Shown here in pieces: positions 26,184-35,166 of a stretch of 46,826 nucleotides of DNA. This stretch comes from CAZTHK01 sp964613215 (GTDB taxonomy: Bacteria; Krumholzibacteriota; Krumholzibacteriia; Krumholzibacteriales; CAZTHK01). How positions within the stretch are numbered: position 1 is the first letter of the stretch; every line of letters starts with the position of its first letter. Position numbers and translations under genes: made by a program. Location of the stretch: assembly GCA_964613215.1 (NCBI GenBank), contig CAZTHK010000028.1:1-46826 (forward strand). The letters run 5' to 3'. Under the pieces are notes generated by a model. That model ran no database searches and was not told the DNA's origin. It saw only the letters and a list, made by a program, of their open reading frames with translations.

Positions 26184-28091
26184 TTGATAGATACACCGGA
26201 GGTTGTTGTTCTGAAACTCAGGAAGCTGAACTCCTTTTCCGGCCTGGATAGATACAGAAAGCAGATCACCAGGGGCCGGGACGGCCTCAAAAAGACGGTA
26301 TCGGTGTGTGCGGGAACAGGCTGCCGGGCCTGCGGCTCCATGGAACTCCACCATGCCCTCACAGAAGAGATCAGCAACAGAAAGCTGTTTTCACAGGTAG
26401 AGATAAAGGCCACCGGATGCCAGGGATTCTGCGAACAGGGCCCCCTGATGACCATCCAGCCGGGTAATATTCTATATCTCAGGGTGGAACCTGAAGATAT
26501 CCCCGAGATAATTACAGAGACCATACAGAATGGAAACCCGGTGGAAAGACTGCTCTACCAGGACCCCGCCGAAGGCAGGGGTGTATCCAGCATAGAGGAG
26601 ATACCCTTTTTCGCCAGGCAGGAGAGGGTGGTATTCGGGGATAATTCGCTTATAGATCCGTTCGATATCAGAGACTACATAGCCATCGGGGGCTACTCCG
26701 CCCTCTCCGCCGCACTGAAGGACCTTACCCCCATAAAAGTGATAAACATGATAGAGAAGTCGGGCCTGCGGGGAAGGGGAGGAGGAGGTTTTCCCGCCGG
26801 GGTAAAGTGGCGCTCGGCCAGGAGGGCAAAGGGGGACAGAAAGTTCGTCGTCTGCAATGCCGACGAGGGGGACCCGGGAGCATTCATGGACAGAAGCATC
26901 TGCGAGGGCAACCCCCACGCCATCATCGAAGGGATGATCATAGGCGCCTTTGCGGTGGGCTCATCCGAAGGCTATATCTATGTACGCGATGAATACCCAC
27001 TGGCGGTAAAGACGCTGGGCAGCGCAATTGAACAGGCCAGAGAGTGCGGTATTCTCGGAGATAGGATACTGGGAACAGAACACAGCTTCGATATAGAGAT
27101 AGTTAAGGGCGGGGGAGCATTCGTCTGCGGCGAGTCAACCGCCCTGATGGCCTCCATAGAGGGAAGGGTGGGGGAACCGCGGGCCAAGTATGTTCATACC
27201 GTGGAGAGGGGACTGTGGGACTGCCCCACCGTGCTGAACAATGTGGAGACCTGGGCTACGGTGGGCAAGATAATACGCCGGGGGGTGGAATGGTTTACCT
27301 CCATGGGAACAGGTGATGTAAGGAACAACCCCTGGGGAGGGAGCAAGGGTACCAAGATATTTTCCCTGGTGGGCAACATCAACAACACCGGCCTGGTAGA
27401 GGTACCCATGGGTATGACCCTCAGAGAGATAATATACCATATCGGGGGCGGGATACCAGGGGGCAAGGAGTTCAAGGCGGTCCAGACGGGGGGACCGTCG
27501 GGAGGCTGCCTGCCGGCAACTCAGCTGAACCTGCCGGTTGATTTCGACAGATTGACCGGGGCGGGTTCCATGATGGGCTCGGGCGGGATGATAGTGATGG
27601 ACGAGGATACCTGCATGGTGGATGTGGCCAGGTACTTCATCGATTTCCTCAAAGGCGAGTCCTGCGGCAAGTGCCTTCCCTGCAGGGAGGGGTTGAGAAA
27701 CCTGCTGGAGATACTGACCAGGATAACAGAGGGGAGGGGAAGGCCCCGTGATATAAGCCTTCTGCGCGAGCTATCAGAAACCATAGCAGAGACATCGCTG
27801 TGCGCCCTGGGCAGCACTGCGCCCAACCCGGTGCTCAGCACCCTGAACTATTTCGAGGATGAATATAAGGCTCATATAAATGATAAACGCTGTCCCGCCG
27901 GGGTGTGCCGGGCCCTGGTAAGCTACAGTATAGATGAACAGAAGTGCACCGGCTGCCACGCCTGTGTCAGGGTGTGCCCCACCGACTGTATCACCGGGGA
28001 GCCGGGTGAGGTTCACCGGATAGACCGGGATGCCTGTGTGAAATGCGGCTCCTGCTACCAGGTGTGTAAGTTCGATGCAGTGTCGAGGTAG
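26184..28091 (+). CDS. NuoF/HydB-like NADH-binding diaphorase subunit
   Basis: This flavin subunit exchanges electrons between NAD(P)H and Fe-S clusters. Residues about 42-95 form a thioredoxin-like [2Fe-2S] domain (CAGTGCRACGS, then GCQGFCEQGP). GLRGRGGGGFPAGVKW (about 194-209) binds NADH, CNADEGDPGAFMDR binds FMN, and SCGKCLPCREG (C494, C497, C500) with a later Cys near 540 binds the N3-type [4Fe-4S]. The C-terminus adds two ferredoxin clusters (CTGCHACVRVCP and CVKCGSCYQVC). This domain order is that of HydB/HndC of bifurcating hydrogenases rather than complex I NuoF. The coordinate uses the TTG at 26184, but CTG at 26211 is preceded by GGAGG at 26198-26202 with 8-nt spacing and is the likelier start (MKLRKLNSF). 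First gene of a tightly packed operon. Confidence 0.93.
   Translation: MIDTPEVVVLKLRKLNSFSGLDRYRKQITRGRDGLKKTVSVCAGTGCRACGSMELHHALTEEISNRKLFSQVEIKATGCQGFCEQGPLMTIQPGNILYLRVEPEDIPEIITETIQNGNPVERLLYQDPAEGRGVSSIEEIPFFARQERVVFGDNSLIDPFDIRDYIAIGGYSALSAALKDLTPIKVINMIEKSGLRGRGGGGFPAGVKWRSARRAKGDRKFVVCNADEGDPGAFMDRSICEGNPHAIIEGMIIGAFAVGSSEGYIYVRDEYPLAVKTLGSAIEQARECGILGDRILGTEHSFDIEIVKGGGAFVCGESTALMASIEGRVGEPRAKYVHTVERGLWDCPTVLNNVETWATVGKIIRRGVEWFTSMGTGDVRNNPWGGSKGTKIFSLVGNINNTGLVEVPMGMTLREIIYHIGGGIPGGKEFKAVQTGGPSGGCLPATQLNLPVDFDRLTGAGSMMGSGGMIVMDEDTCMVDVARYFIDFLKGESCGKCLPCREGLRNLLEILTRITEGRGRPRDISLLRELSETIAETSLCALGSTAPNPVLSTLNYFEDEYKAHINDKRCPAGVCRALVSYSIDEQKCTGCHACVRVCPTDCITGEPGEVHRIDRDACVKCGSCYQVCKFDAVSR
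26198..26202 (+). promoter_or_regulatory. Ribosome binding site favouring a CTG start
   Basis: GGAGG lies 8 nt before the in-frame CTG at 26211. No ATG, GTG or TTG in the correct frame is near it, and the upstream TTG at 26184 has no such site. This supports rare CTG initiation. Confidence 0.5.
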
Positions 28092-28122
28092 TTTTAATAT
28101 CTCTTTGAAGAGGGTCGCGGAT

Positions 28123-28620
28123 ATGAAAGAGCTTGAAAGCAAGATATTCGGGATTAAACAGAAGCAGAAAGACCGCAGTAAGGTCTACCGCATAATAGAA
28201 GACTGCGGTGCCAGGCCTTCGGGAATTATAGCCATGCTGCAGGCGCTTCAGGCAACCAGGGGATACCTGCCCGAACCCGACCTGCGGGTGATATCAGAAG
28301 AGCTGGGTGTACCCCTTACCCGTATATACGGGCTGGCCACCTTCTACGGAGCCTTCCGGCTCCAGCCGCAGGGTAGGCATCAGATTAGGCTGTGCACCGG
28401 CACCGCCTGCCATGTCCGGGGGGCGGAGCAGATAAAGGATTCCATACTCAGAGAGCTGGATATAGAGGAGGGCCAGACCACTGCCGACCGCCGCTTCTCA
28501 TTCGAGACGGTAAGGTGTATCGGCTGCTGCAGCCTGGCTCCGGTTATGACCATAGACGATGATGTACACGGCAGGCTTGCCCCTTCGGGGGTGGCGGAGA
28601 TACTGGAGAAGTACGAGTGA
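28123..28620 (+). CDS. NuoE/HydC-like thioredoxin-fold [2Fe-2S] subunit
   Basis: I use the ATG at 28123 (165 aa, MKELESKIFGIKQKQ); the frame is open to 28075, but that overlaps the previous gene and lacks a ribosome site. An N-terminal helical domain (GIIAMLQALQATRGYLPEPD, VPLTRIYGLATFYGAF) is followed by a thioredoxin-like fold with LCTGTACHVRGAE and VRCIGCCSLAPVMTIDD, giving the four Cys ligands of a NuoE [2Fe-2S] cluster. The protein is the partner of the NuoF-like subunit in NADH diaphorase modules. Its stop overlaps the next start as GTGA, so the pair is translationally coupled. Cytoplasmic, no membrane segment. Confidence 0.93.
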   Translation: MKELESKIFGIKQKQKDRSKVYRIIEDCGARPSGIIAMLQALQATRGYLPEPDLRVISEELGVPLTRIYGLATFYGAFRLQPQGRHQIRLCTGTACHVRGAEQIKDSILRELDIEEGQTTADRRFSFETVRCIGCCSLAPVMTIDDDVHGRLAPSGVAEILEKYE

Positions 28621-29354
28621 ACATAAAGCTTAACGGCAGAAGGGTTAAGGCAAAAAGGGGCGAGACGGTCCTTCAGGCAGCCCGGAGGGAGGGTGTGGAT
28701 ATACCGGCCCTCTGCGCCCGTGATGAACTGATCCCCTACGGTGCCTGCCGGCTCTGTGTGGTGGAGGCGAAGGAGAAGGGACGCAGGCGCTGGAAGGTGG
28801 TGGCCTCATGCCTCTATCCGGCCAGCGAGGGGCTGGAGATAAGGACCCATACAGAAAGGATAATCAGGCACAGGAAGATGCTGATAGAGCTTATGCTGGC
28901 CCGCTGCAGTGATGAGCCATACGTGAAGGAGCTGGCCGGGGAGTGCGGAGTAAGGAGGGGGAGGCTGGCGGAGAGTGATGATGACTGCATTCTGTGTGGT
29001 CTGTGTGTGAGGGTGTGCGACGAGGTGGTGGGGAGCAAAGCCATAGGTTTTGTATCCAGGGGTATAGACCGCAGGGTGGGACTTCCCTTCGGCCACGATA
29101 CCTCGTCCTGTATCGCCTGCGGAGCCTGTACCTATGTCTGCCCCACCGGAGCGGTACAGATGGAGTATCTCAGAAGAAGGGAGCTCCGGAAGGAGGAGGG
29201 AGAGCACCTGTGCAGGTACTCCCTGATGGGGCTTATATCGGAGACGGTGTGTACCATGAACTATGAATGCGAGAGGTGCGAGGTGGATCAGAGAATCAGA
29301 AGGGAACTGGGCACCCACCCCATGCTGTGGGATAAGGCAAGTGATAAGAAATGA
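28617..29354 (+). CDS. NuoG/HydA N-terminal-like ferredoxin subunit without H-cluster domain (245 aa)
   Basis: The protein starts at GTG 28617. It has a plant-type [2Fe-2S] fold with IPALCARDELIPYGACRLCV and ASCLYP, a NuoG-like [4Fe-4S]-type segment, and two [4Fe-4S] ferredoxin motifs (CILCGLCVRVC and CIACGACTYVCP). It then ends after about 50 residues containing a few more Cys (YECERCEVDQRIR). In [FeFe] hydrogenases and complex I this module continues into the H-cluster or NuoG large domain; here it stops, so the operon does not make a hydrogenase. It resembles HoxU-like electron-relay subunits. The stop overlaps the next ATG by 4 nt. It most likely wires the diaphorase to the flavoprotein downstream. 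Confidence 0.9.
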   Translation: MNIKLNGRRVKAKRGETVLQAARREGVDIPALCARDELIPYGACRLCVVEAKEKGRRRWKVVASCLYPASEGLEIRTHTERIIRHRKMLIELMLARCSDEPYVKELAGECGVRRGRLAESDDDCILCGLCVRVCDEVVGSKAIGFVSRGIDRRVGLPFGHDTSSCIACGACTYVCPTGAVQMEYLRRRELRKEEGEHLCRYSLMGLISETVCTMNYECERCEVDQRIRRELGTHPMLWDKASDKK

Positions 29355-31585
29355 AACCGGTAGAAGATAAAGTCAGGATAACCGCCACTCCGGCAGAGGG
29401 CGAGGCTGTCTGGGAGCTGGAGCCCCTTCATACCTCCCCCTGCACCCTGGCCTGCCCGGCCAGGATAAATGTGCGGGGGTATGTATCGCTGATAGCGGAT
29501 GGTCATCTCCCGGAGGCACTGGAGCTGATAAGGGAACAGAACCCCTTCCCGGGGGTAACCGGGAGGATATGCCCCCGCCCCTGCGAAGCGGTATGCACCC
29601 GGGGCGAGTTCGATGGACCGATAGCCATCTGCGCACTTAAACGGACCGTATTCGACCTGGAGATGGAGAGGGGTGAAACAGACAGGCCGGAGTATGAGGT
29701 TACCAGGAAGGAAAAAATCGCCATAGCGGGTTCCGGCCCGGCGGGCCTGAGTGCGGCGGTGCAGCTGGAGAGGCTGGGGTACCGGGTGACCGTATTCGAG
29801 GCGGCGGACCGGCCCGGGGGGATGCTTAATGTGATCCCGGAGTTCAGGCTGCCCCGCAGGGTGGTAAGGCGTGAGATCGACTGGATACTTTCGGGCAATA
29901 CAGAGCTTGAGTGCAACACCGCCGTGGGAAGAGATGTAAGCTGGAAGGCTCTTAAGAGGAGGGGATACAGCGCCCTGCTGCTGGCAACAGGCGCCTGGAG
30001 AGCGGAGAGGAGATTTAAACCCTCCGGAGGCAGGATAGTTCATGCTCTTGAGCTGCTGAGATCAAAGGGCAAGGGCTACTCGCCGGGTGATCTCGACGGC
30101 GCCGGCGTGGTGGTAGCCGGTAACGGAACCATGGCCCTGGATGCTGCCAGAACAGCAGTAAGGCTGGGAAGCAGGAGGGTGACATGGATTACGGAGAACT
30201 CCGGGGAGAAGGCTCCAGTACTGCCGGAGTATCTGGCGCAGGCTGAGGATGAAGGTGTGGATATCAAGTTTTTATCCCGTATGGAAGATATCAGGGAGAA
30301 TGACAATACTGTCAGCTACCGCCGGCTCAAGGCGGTGGATATGGACAGCACCGGCAGGGAGAGGCTGGAGGAGACCGGCAGGGAGTATTCCCTCGGTGCA
30401 GACCTTGTGGTGGATGCATATTCGAGGTCATTCGATAAGAGAAGCCTTCAGGTAGATTTCGATCTGCCCAGGGGAGTGCTGGGAGAGGTCAGGGTGGACC
30501 CGGATACCATGGCGGTAAATGACCGTGGTGTGTTTGCCGCCGGAGATATGATCTCGGGGCCCAAGAGTGTGGTGGAGGCGGTGGCACTGGGGATGAAGGG
30601 TGCCCGGGAGATACACCGATATATATCGGGGGAGAGTGTTTCGTCACCCTTCGATGTTCACCCGGAGACGGAGTCGGGAAGGAGGGAGTACGGCCTCAGA
30701 AGAATGCCCCTGGAGAAGAAGGAAAGAAAACCCATGCCCCTGCTTGAGGGGGAGAGGCGTAAAAATGAATTTACCGAAGCTGAGACCGGGCTGGACCGGA
30801 GGGATGCCAGAAGGGAGGCTCAGAGATGTCTCCTCTGCGGACCCTGCCGGGAGTGTGAGAGCTGTGCCGATATATGCGAGCGCAAGGACTATGAGCTTAT
30901 GGTGGATGGTCAGCACATAACCATCCATGCGGACAGGGATTTCTGGGAGGGTGAATGTTCCCACCTGACCCTGCATTACGGGGATCAGAAGCGGGAGGTT
31001 GAGCTGATAAGAACCATCTGCAGTGTGGATCAGGATATCTGTGTGGGCTGCGGAAGGTGCGAGCGTATATGCGGATTCGATGCAGCCAGGGTGTTTCCCG
31101 GTCCGGATGAATGCTTCGTGGCGGGGGTGGATGCCACCGCCTGCAAGGGCTGCGGGACCTGTATCTCGGTATGCCCCACCGGAGCGATGGATCAGACCAG
31201 GTTCGGAAGCAGCACCCTGTACGGCCGGCTGGAAGATATTACAGGAGATAAGAGCAGGGTGGTATTTGTCTGCAGGTGGGTTGTTCCCTGCCGGACGGAG
31301 CTGCCAGGGGATACCATACTGATAGAGACCGGCTGTTCGGGAAGACTGACCACCGGCATTATCATGGAAGCGGCAGCCGGCGGTGGCAGGGAGGTTGTCA
31401 TATGCAGGTGCAGGGAGGGGGACTGCCACTACCGCTCGGGCGAGGAGAGGGCGGAGGAAGTAATAACCGGGTCCAGAAAACTGCTGGCCATGCTGGGGAT
31501 AGCCCCATCCCGGGTGGCGGAGGTCAGATGTTCACCAACAGATTTCAACCACAGGTTGGCAGCGGGGGAGGAGGAGAAGGTATGA
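29351..31585 (+). CDS. GltD-like FAD oxidoreductase with ferredoxin domain fused to FlpD/MvhD-like domain (744 aa)
   Basis: Domain order: an N-terminal double [4Fe-4S] domain (CTLACPARINV and ICPRPCEAVC), an FAD site AGSGPAGLSAAVQLERLGY at about residue 126, and an NAD(P) site VVVAGNGTMALDAA at about 254, all as in the glutamate synthase small subunit family. Then come CLLCGPCRECESCADIC, two ferredoxin [4Fe-4S] motifs (CVGCGRCERICG, CKGCGTCISVCP, about 560-610) and a C-terminal FlpD/MvhD-like [2Fe-2S] domain (about 635-732; VFVCRWVVPC, VICRCREGDCHYRSGEE). FlpD/MvhD connects hydrogenase or formate dehydrogenase to heterodisulfide reductase in methanogens. Here it is fused to a NAD(P)-type flavoprotein and followed by an HdrD-like gene, pointing to a multi-flavin electron-transfer complex. 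Overlaps both neighbours by 4 nt. Confidence 0.9.
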   Translation: MKPVEDKVRITATPAEGEAVWELEPLHTSPCTLACPARINVRGYVSLIADGHLPEALELIREQNPFPGVTGRICPRPCEAVCTRGEFDGPIAICALKRTVFDLEMERGETDRPEYEVTRKEKIAIAGSGPAGLSAAVQLERLGYRVTVFEAADRPGGMLNVIPEFRLPRRVVRREIDWILSGNTELECNTAVGRDVSWKALKRRGYSALLLATGAWRAERRFKPSGGRIVHALELLRSKGKGYSPGDLDGAGVVVAGNGTMALDAARTAVRLGSRRVTWITENSGEKAPVLPEYLAQAEDEGVDIKFLSRMEDIRENDNTVSYRRLKAVDMDSTGRERLEETGREYSLGADLVVDAYSRSFDKRSLQVDFDLPRGVLGEVRVDPDTMAVNDRGVFAAGDMISGPKSVVEAVALGMKGAREIHRYISGESVSSPFDVHPETESGRREYGLRRMPLEKKERKPMPLLEGERRKNEFTEAETGLDRRDARREAQRCLLCGPCRECESCADICERKDYELMVDGQHITIHADRDFWEGECSHLTLHYGDQKREVELIRTICSVDQDICVGCGRCERICGFDAARVFPGPDECFVAGVDATACKGCGTCISVCPTGAMDQTRFGSSTLYGRLEDITGDKSRVVFVCRWVVPCRTELPGDTILIETGCSGRLTTGIIMEAAAGGGREVVICRCREGDCHYRSGEERAEEVITGSRKLLAMLGIAPSRVAEVRCSPTDFNHRLAAGEEEKV

Positions 31586-32808
31586 ACAGAGAAGAACTTA
31601 CCAGCAAATACCATCTGAACGACTGCACCAGGTGTGAGAATGAGTGTGCAGAGAGCTGCCCGGTGTTTCATTTCTACCGTGACTATAATCCGGGGCAGCT
31701 GGCAGGGCTCTTCCTGGAGGAAAGGGAGGAGGAGCTGAGCGGCCATCCCCTGCTGTGGTCATGTGTCACCTGCCGCAGATGCACCCATGCCTGCCCCTAC
31801 GATGTGGAGTTCGGGGATTTCATAAAGAACTTAAGAAGAGGAAGGGAGGGATACCGGCCCCTCTACCACGGTCTTATTCACAGGTGGCAGCAGCTTCAGA
31901 CGGATGCAGCCCCGGGGAGCAAGCCGGCCAGGATGGAATGGACTGAAGGGTTCGACATCAACGGAGAATCTACCATTGCCCTGTTCGCCGGTTGTATTCC
32001 CATGTATGAGGAGGTATTCGGGGAGGGGGATTTTCATCCCCTGGATACCGCCAGGTCGTCTCTGCTTCTGCTCAATGCCCTGGGGATAAGCCCCAGGATA
32101 CTCGAGGATGAGAGGTGCTGCGGACTGGATATGTACAACCTGGGAAGACGGGATATCTTTACCAGGCTTGCCCGGCACAATATCGATATCATGAATAAAG
32201 CGGGTGTGGATACGGTAATAACGGTATGCCCCGAGTGCGCCTACGCCCTTAATAATATCTACCCGGAGGAGTTCGGCTCCCTCTCCTTCCGGGCGGTAAC
32301 CATTATAGAATACATAGCCTCCCGGCTGGATGAACTCGACATCCGGCCCGCCGGCAGAAAGCTGGCCTTCCATGATCCGTGCTACCTGGGAAGATACCGG
32401 GGTATCTATTCACCCCCCCGGGATATCCTGGATGCACTGAGTGTAAACCCCCCCGTATCGCTGGAGCATGAGCGGGAGGATGCTCCCTGCTGTGGTGCCG
32501 GCTCCTGGAACGACCACGGACGCCACACCAGGTGCCTGGTAAATGAGAGACTGGTGGAGGCGGACAGGTGCGGAGCCGATACGCTGGTCACCGGATGCCC
32601 CAGGTGCGAGATACTTTTCAATGAGGTAAATCCGGCCGGCTCGTGGAAGCAGTCGCCGGTGGAGGTGGTTGATCTTTTAAACCTGCTGGCAGCGTCGCTG
32701 AGCGGAGGGGGAAGTAGGACAATGAGCGGAACCGCGAGTGGCGAAGTGTCTGAGCCGGAGGGTGGAACCGGAGGTAATTATAACCGGGGAGGTGGCGGTG
32801 GCGAGTAA
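31582..32808 (+). CDS. HdrD/GlpC-like CCG-domain iron-sulfur protein (408 aa)
   Basis: Starting at ATG 31582, the protein has two [4Fe-4S] motifs (CTRCENECAESCP from C15 and CVTCRRCTHACPYD near C64). Two cysteine-rich CCG domains follow, with CPECAYAL and CCGLDMYNLG (near 179), DPCYLGRYRG, and PCCGAGSW (near 302) with CPRCEIL. CCG domains in HdrB/HdrD bind noncubane [4Fe-4S] clusters and carry out disulfide or quinone chemistry. No membrane segment is seen, unlike partners of HdrE. The last 35 residues are a Gly/Ser-rich tail (GGGSRTMSG, GGGGGE) not typical of the family, reading over the next gene's ribosome site. The frame is open upstream of 31582 only as a shadow of the previous gene. Confidence 0.88.
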   Translation: MNREELTSKYHLNDCTRCENECAESCPVFHFYRDYNPGQLAGLFLEEREEELSGHPLLWSCVTCRRCTHACPYDVEFGDFIKNLRRGREGYRPLYHGLIHRWQQLQTDAAPGSKPARMEWTEGFDINGESTIALFAGCIPMYEEVFGEGDFHPLDTARSSLLLLNALGISPRILEDERCCGLDMYNLGRRDIFTRLARHNIDIMNKAGVDTVITVCPECAYALNNIYPEEFGSLSFRAVTIIEYIASRLDELDIRPAGRKLAFHDPCYLGRYRGIYSPPRDILDALSVNPPVSLEHEREDAPCCGAGSWNDHGRHTRCLVNERLVEADRCGADTLVTGCPRCEILFNEVNPAGSWKQSPVEVVDLLNLLAASLSGGGSRTMSGTASGEVSEPEGGTGGNYNRGGGGGE

Positions 32809-34900
32809 TAATAACAGAAGATACCGGGTGACCAGACACCCCATACTGCCGGTGGAGAAGAGGGGTGAGACAGGCTTTACCTTCAATGGCAGGCCTGTGA
32901 CCGCCCGCCGGGATGAGGTGATCTCTTCGGCACTTTTTGCCAACGGAATAAGGATATTCGGCCATCATCCCAGGGACGGCGGTGCACAGGGTATCTACTG
33001 TGTGAACGGCCAGTGCGGACAGTGCATGGTTCTGGCGGACGGCAAACCGGTCAAGGCCTGTATGACCCCGGTCAGGGAGGGGATGAGGGTGGAGAGCTGC
33101 GAGGGGGTGCCCGGGCTGGAGCTGGTGGAGGATAAACCATCATTCGGAGAGGTAAAGGAAATATCCACCGGTGTACTGATCATAGGAGGCGGGCCCGCCG
33201 GCATCAATGCGGCCACAGAGCTGGGAAATCTGGGAATCGATACCCTGCTGGTGGATGACAAGAGCGAGCTGGGGGGAAAACTTACCCTGCAGACCCATAC
33301 CTTCTTCGGTTCCAGGGCTGACTGCTACGCCGGCACCAGGGGATTCAATATAGCGAAGATTCTGGAGGATCAGGTAGGCCGTCTGGATTCAGTTTCCATC
33401 ATGCTGGACACCACCGCAGTGGGAGCCTTCTGCGATTCCAGGGTGGGCCTGTACAACCATAATGGCTACACCCTGGTGAAGCCTGAGATAGTACTGGTCG
33501 CCTGCGGTGCCAGGGAGAAGACCCTGGCCTTTCCAGGCTGCGATCTGCCCGGGGTGTACGGAGCGGGGGCATTCCAGACCCTGCTCAACCGCGATCTGAT
33601 ATACCCCACCGACCGGCTGTTCATAGTAGGTGGTGGCAATGTAGGACTTATCGCCGGATACCATGCCATCCAGGCCGGTATCAAGGTGGTAGGCCTGGTG
33701 GAGGCGCTTCCTCAATGCGGAGGGTACAAGGTGCACCTGGATAAGCTGAGGCGCCTTGGTGTTCCGGTATATACCTCCCATACGGTGATAAAGGCCGAAG
33801 GGGGCGAGATGCTGGAGGGAATCACCATGGCAGAGATAGATGAGAATTTCAAGCCCGTAGAGGGCACCGAGAGAGCCTTCCGGGTGGATACCCTGCTCAT
33901 TGCGGTGGGGCTCTCGCCGGTTAACGAGCTGTATGAGAAGCTGACCGAGTTCGGTGTGGAGTGCTACACCGCCGGCGACGCCGATGAGATAGCAGAGGCC
34001 TCCGCCGCTATATTCAGCGGCAGGATCGTAGGCAGAAGGATAGCCAGAAAACTGGGGGTGGATGTGGATATACCGGAGGAGTGGGAGCATACCGCAGAGG
34101 TGCTGCGCAGCAAGCCGGGCGAGGTGGTGGAGCCGGAGCAGCCGGATGAGGAGGGAAGGGTCTATCCCCTGTTCAAATGTGCCCAGGAGATCCCCTGCAA
34201 TCCCTGCACCGAAGTATGCCCCCGGCAGTCCATTCATATCGACGGAGACCCGGTACTGGGTATGCCCTACTTCGAAGGGGAATGCATCGGATGCGGCAAG
34301 TGTGTGGACATCTGCCCCGGCCTGGCGGTAAACCTGCTGATACCCGGGTATGACCGGGAAGCTGAAACCTCCCTTCTGATAATGCCCTATGAGCTCAACC
34401 GCGACGACCTGGTGGTGGACAGAAGGGTCGGCACCGTTGATATGGAGGGAAATGAGGTGGGCGAAGGAGTGATCAAGGCCTTCCGCAGGTCACCCACCGA
34501 TGAGAAGAGGACCCTGGTTTCGGTGGAGGTGCCAGCCGGGGAGGCCAAACTGGTGTCGGGCTTTACCGTACTGGGCAGCGAATGGGGTGAGGAGGGATCG
34601 GGACTGAGCGATACCCTGGAGGATGAGACCATAGTGTGCCGCTGCGAGCGGGTGACCGCAGGGGAGGTAAGAGCCGAGATCCGCAAAGGGGTAAGGGATA
34701 TGAATGTGCTCAAGGCCACCATCCGCACCGGGATGGGAGCCTGCGGAGGCAAAACCTGTACCGATCTGATACTGAGGCTCTACCGGGAGGAGGGAGTGGA
34801 TCTCTCGGAGGTAACCCTTCCCACCAGCCGCCCCTTCGTGGAGGAGGTGCCGCTGTCCGTATTTGCAGGAATGAAGGATAACTGTGACGAAGATAAGTAG
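32798..34900 (+). CDS. SoxA-like NAD(P)/FAD oxidoreductase with N-terminal [2Fe-2S] and C-terminal BFD-like domains
   Basis: Resembles the alpha subunit of heterotetrameric sarcosine oxidase, hydroxyproline dehydrogenase and dye-linked proline dehydrogenases. Order: Fer2_4-type [2Fe-2S] domain with C68, C73, C76 and a fourth Cys near 88; FAD site LIIGGGPAGINAATELGNLG (about 127-146); a second dinucleotide fold (LFIVGGGNVGLIAGYHA); a ferredoxin insert (CNPCTEVCP, CIGCGKCVDICP, about 466-515); and a BFD-like [2Fe-2S] domain with VCRCERVTAGEV and GMGACGGKTC. It lacks the folate-binding aminomethyltransferase domain of true sarcosine oxidase. I choose GTG 32798 (700 aa) because GGGGAGG ends 5 nt before it; ORF starts upstream at 32738 would overlap the previous gene by 71 nt. 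Likely passes electrons from the SoxB-like subunit to the diaphorase. Confidence 0.88.
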   Translation: MASNNNRRYRVTRHPILPVEKRGETGFTFNGRPVTARRDEVISSALFANGIRIFGHHPRDGGAQGIYCVNGQCGQCMVLADGKPVKACMTPVREGMRVESCEGVPGLELVEDKPSFGEVKEISTGVLIIGGGPAGINAATELGNLGIDTLLVDDKSELGGKLTLQTHTFFGSRADCYAGTRGFNIAKILEDQVGRLDSVSIMLDTTAVGAFCDSRVGLYNHNGYTLVKPEIVLVACGAREKTLAFPGCDLPGVYGAGAFQTLLNRDLIYPTDRLFIVGGGNVGLIAGYHAIQAGIKVVGLVEALPQCGGYKVHLDKLRRLGVPVYTSHTVIKAEGGEMLEGITMAEIDENFKPVEGTERAFRVDTLLIAVGLSPVNELYEKLTEFGVECYTAGDADEIAEASAAIFSGRIVGRRIARKLGVDVDIPEEWEHTAEVLRSKPGEVVEPEQPDEEGRVYPLFKCAQEIPCNPCTEVCPRQSIHIDGDPVLGMPYFEGECIGCGKCVDICPGLAVNLLIPGYDREAETSLLIMPYELNRDDLVVDRRVGTVDMEGNEVGEGVIKAFRRSPTDEKRTLVSVEVPAGEAKLVSGFTVLGSEWGEEGSGLSDTLEDETIVCRCERVTAGEVRAEIRKGVRDMNVLKATIRTGMGACGGKTCTDLILRLYREEGVDLSEVTLPTSRPFVEEVPLSVFAGMKDNCDEDK

Positions 34901-35040
34901 TAGCCATGCTGATATCATAAACGTTGGTGAAGATATGAAATATTCCGGGTTATTGATTTTCCGGAGTGCTTTGCAGTGATCAACAATCTGACAGGTAGTA
35001 ACAGCTTTAATGCAACACAGACCTGCGGGAGTATTGTATA

Positions 35041-35055
35041 TGCTCCATTGGAGCA
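35041..35055. promoter_or_regulatory. Perfect inverted repeat, candidate operator
   Basis: TGCTCCA-T-TGGAGCA is a perfect 7-bp inverted repeat with a one-base centre. It is directly preceded by TATTGTATA, a -10-like sequence, and lies about 112 nt upstream of the SoxB-like start at 35167. It could be a repressor or activator site for that gene; no regulator is encoded nearby. Confidence 0.45.
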
Positions 35056-35166
35056 GATGAATATATCTCGCAGCTCAATCAGCAATTTACGGTAAACGGT
35101 TTTTGAGGGGTGGGTAGTGCGACCAGTGCTTTTCCGGAAGCAGGAAGAAAAGGAAAGAACAACCAT

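Noticed and set aside
26184..29354. Reading the NuoF/NuoE/ferredoxin genes as an [FeFe] hydrogenase
   Set aside because: The 245-aa subunit ends before any H-cluster domain, and no H-cluster motif is found in the operon.
33389..34237. Minus-strand open frames opposite the redox cluster (also 29288-30043 and 30644-31429)
   Set aside because: They arise from purine-rich sense strands that leave few stops in antisense; no motifs or starts support them.
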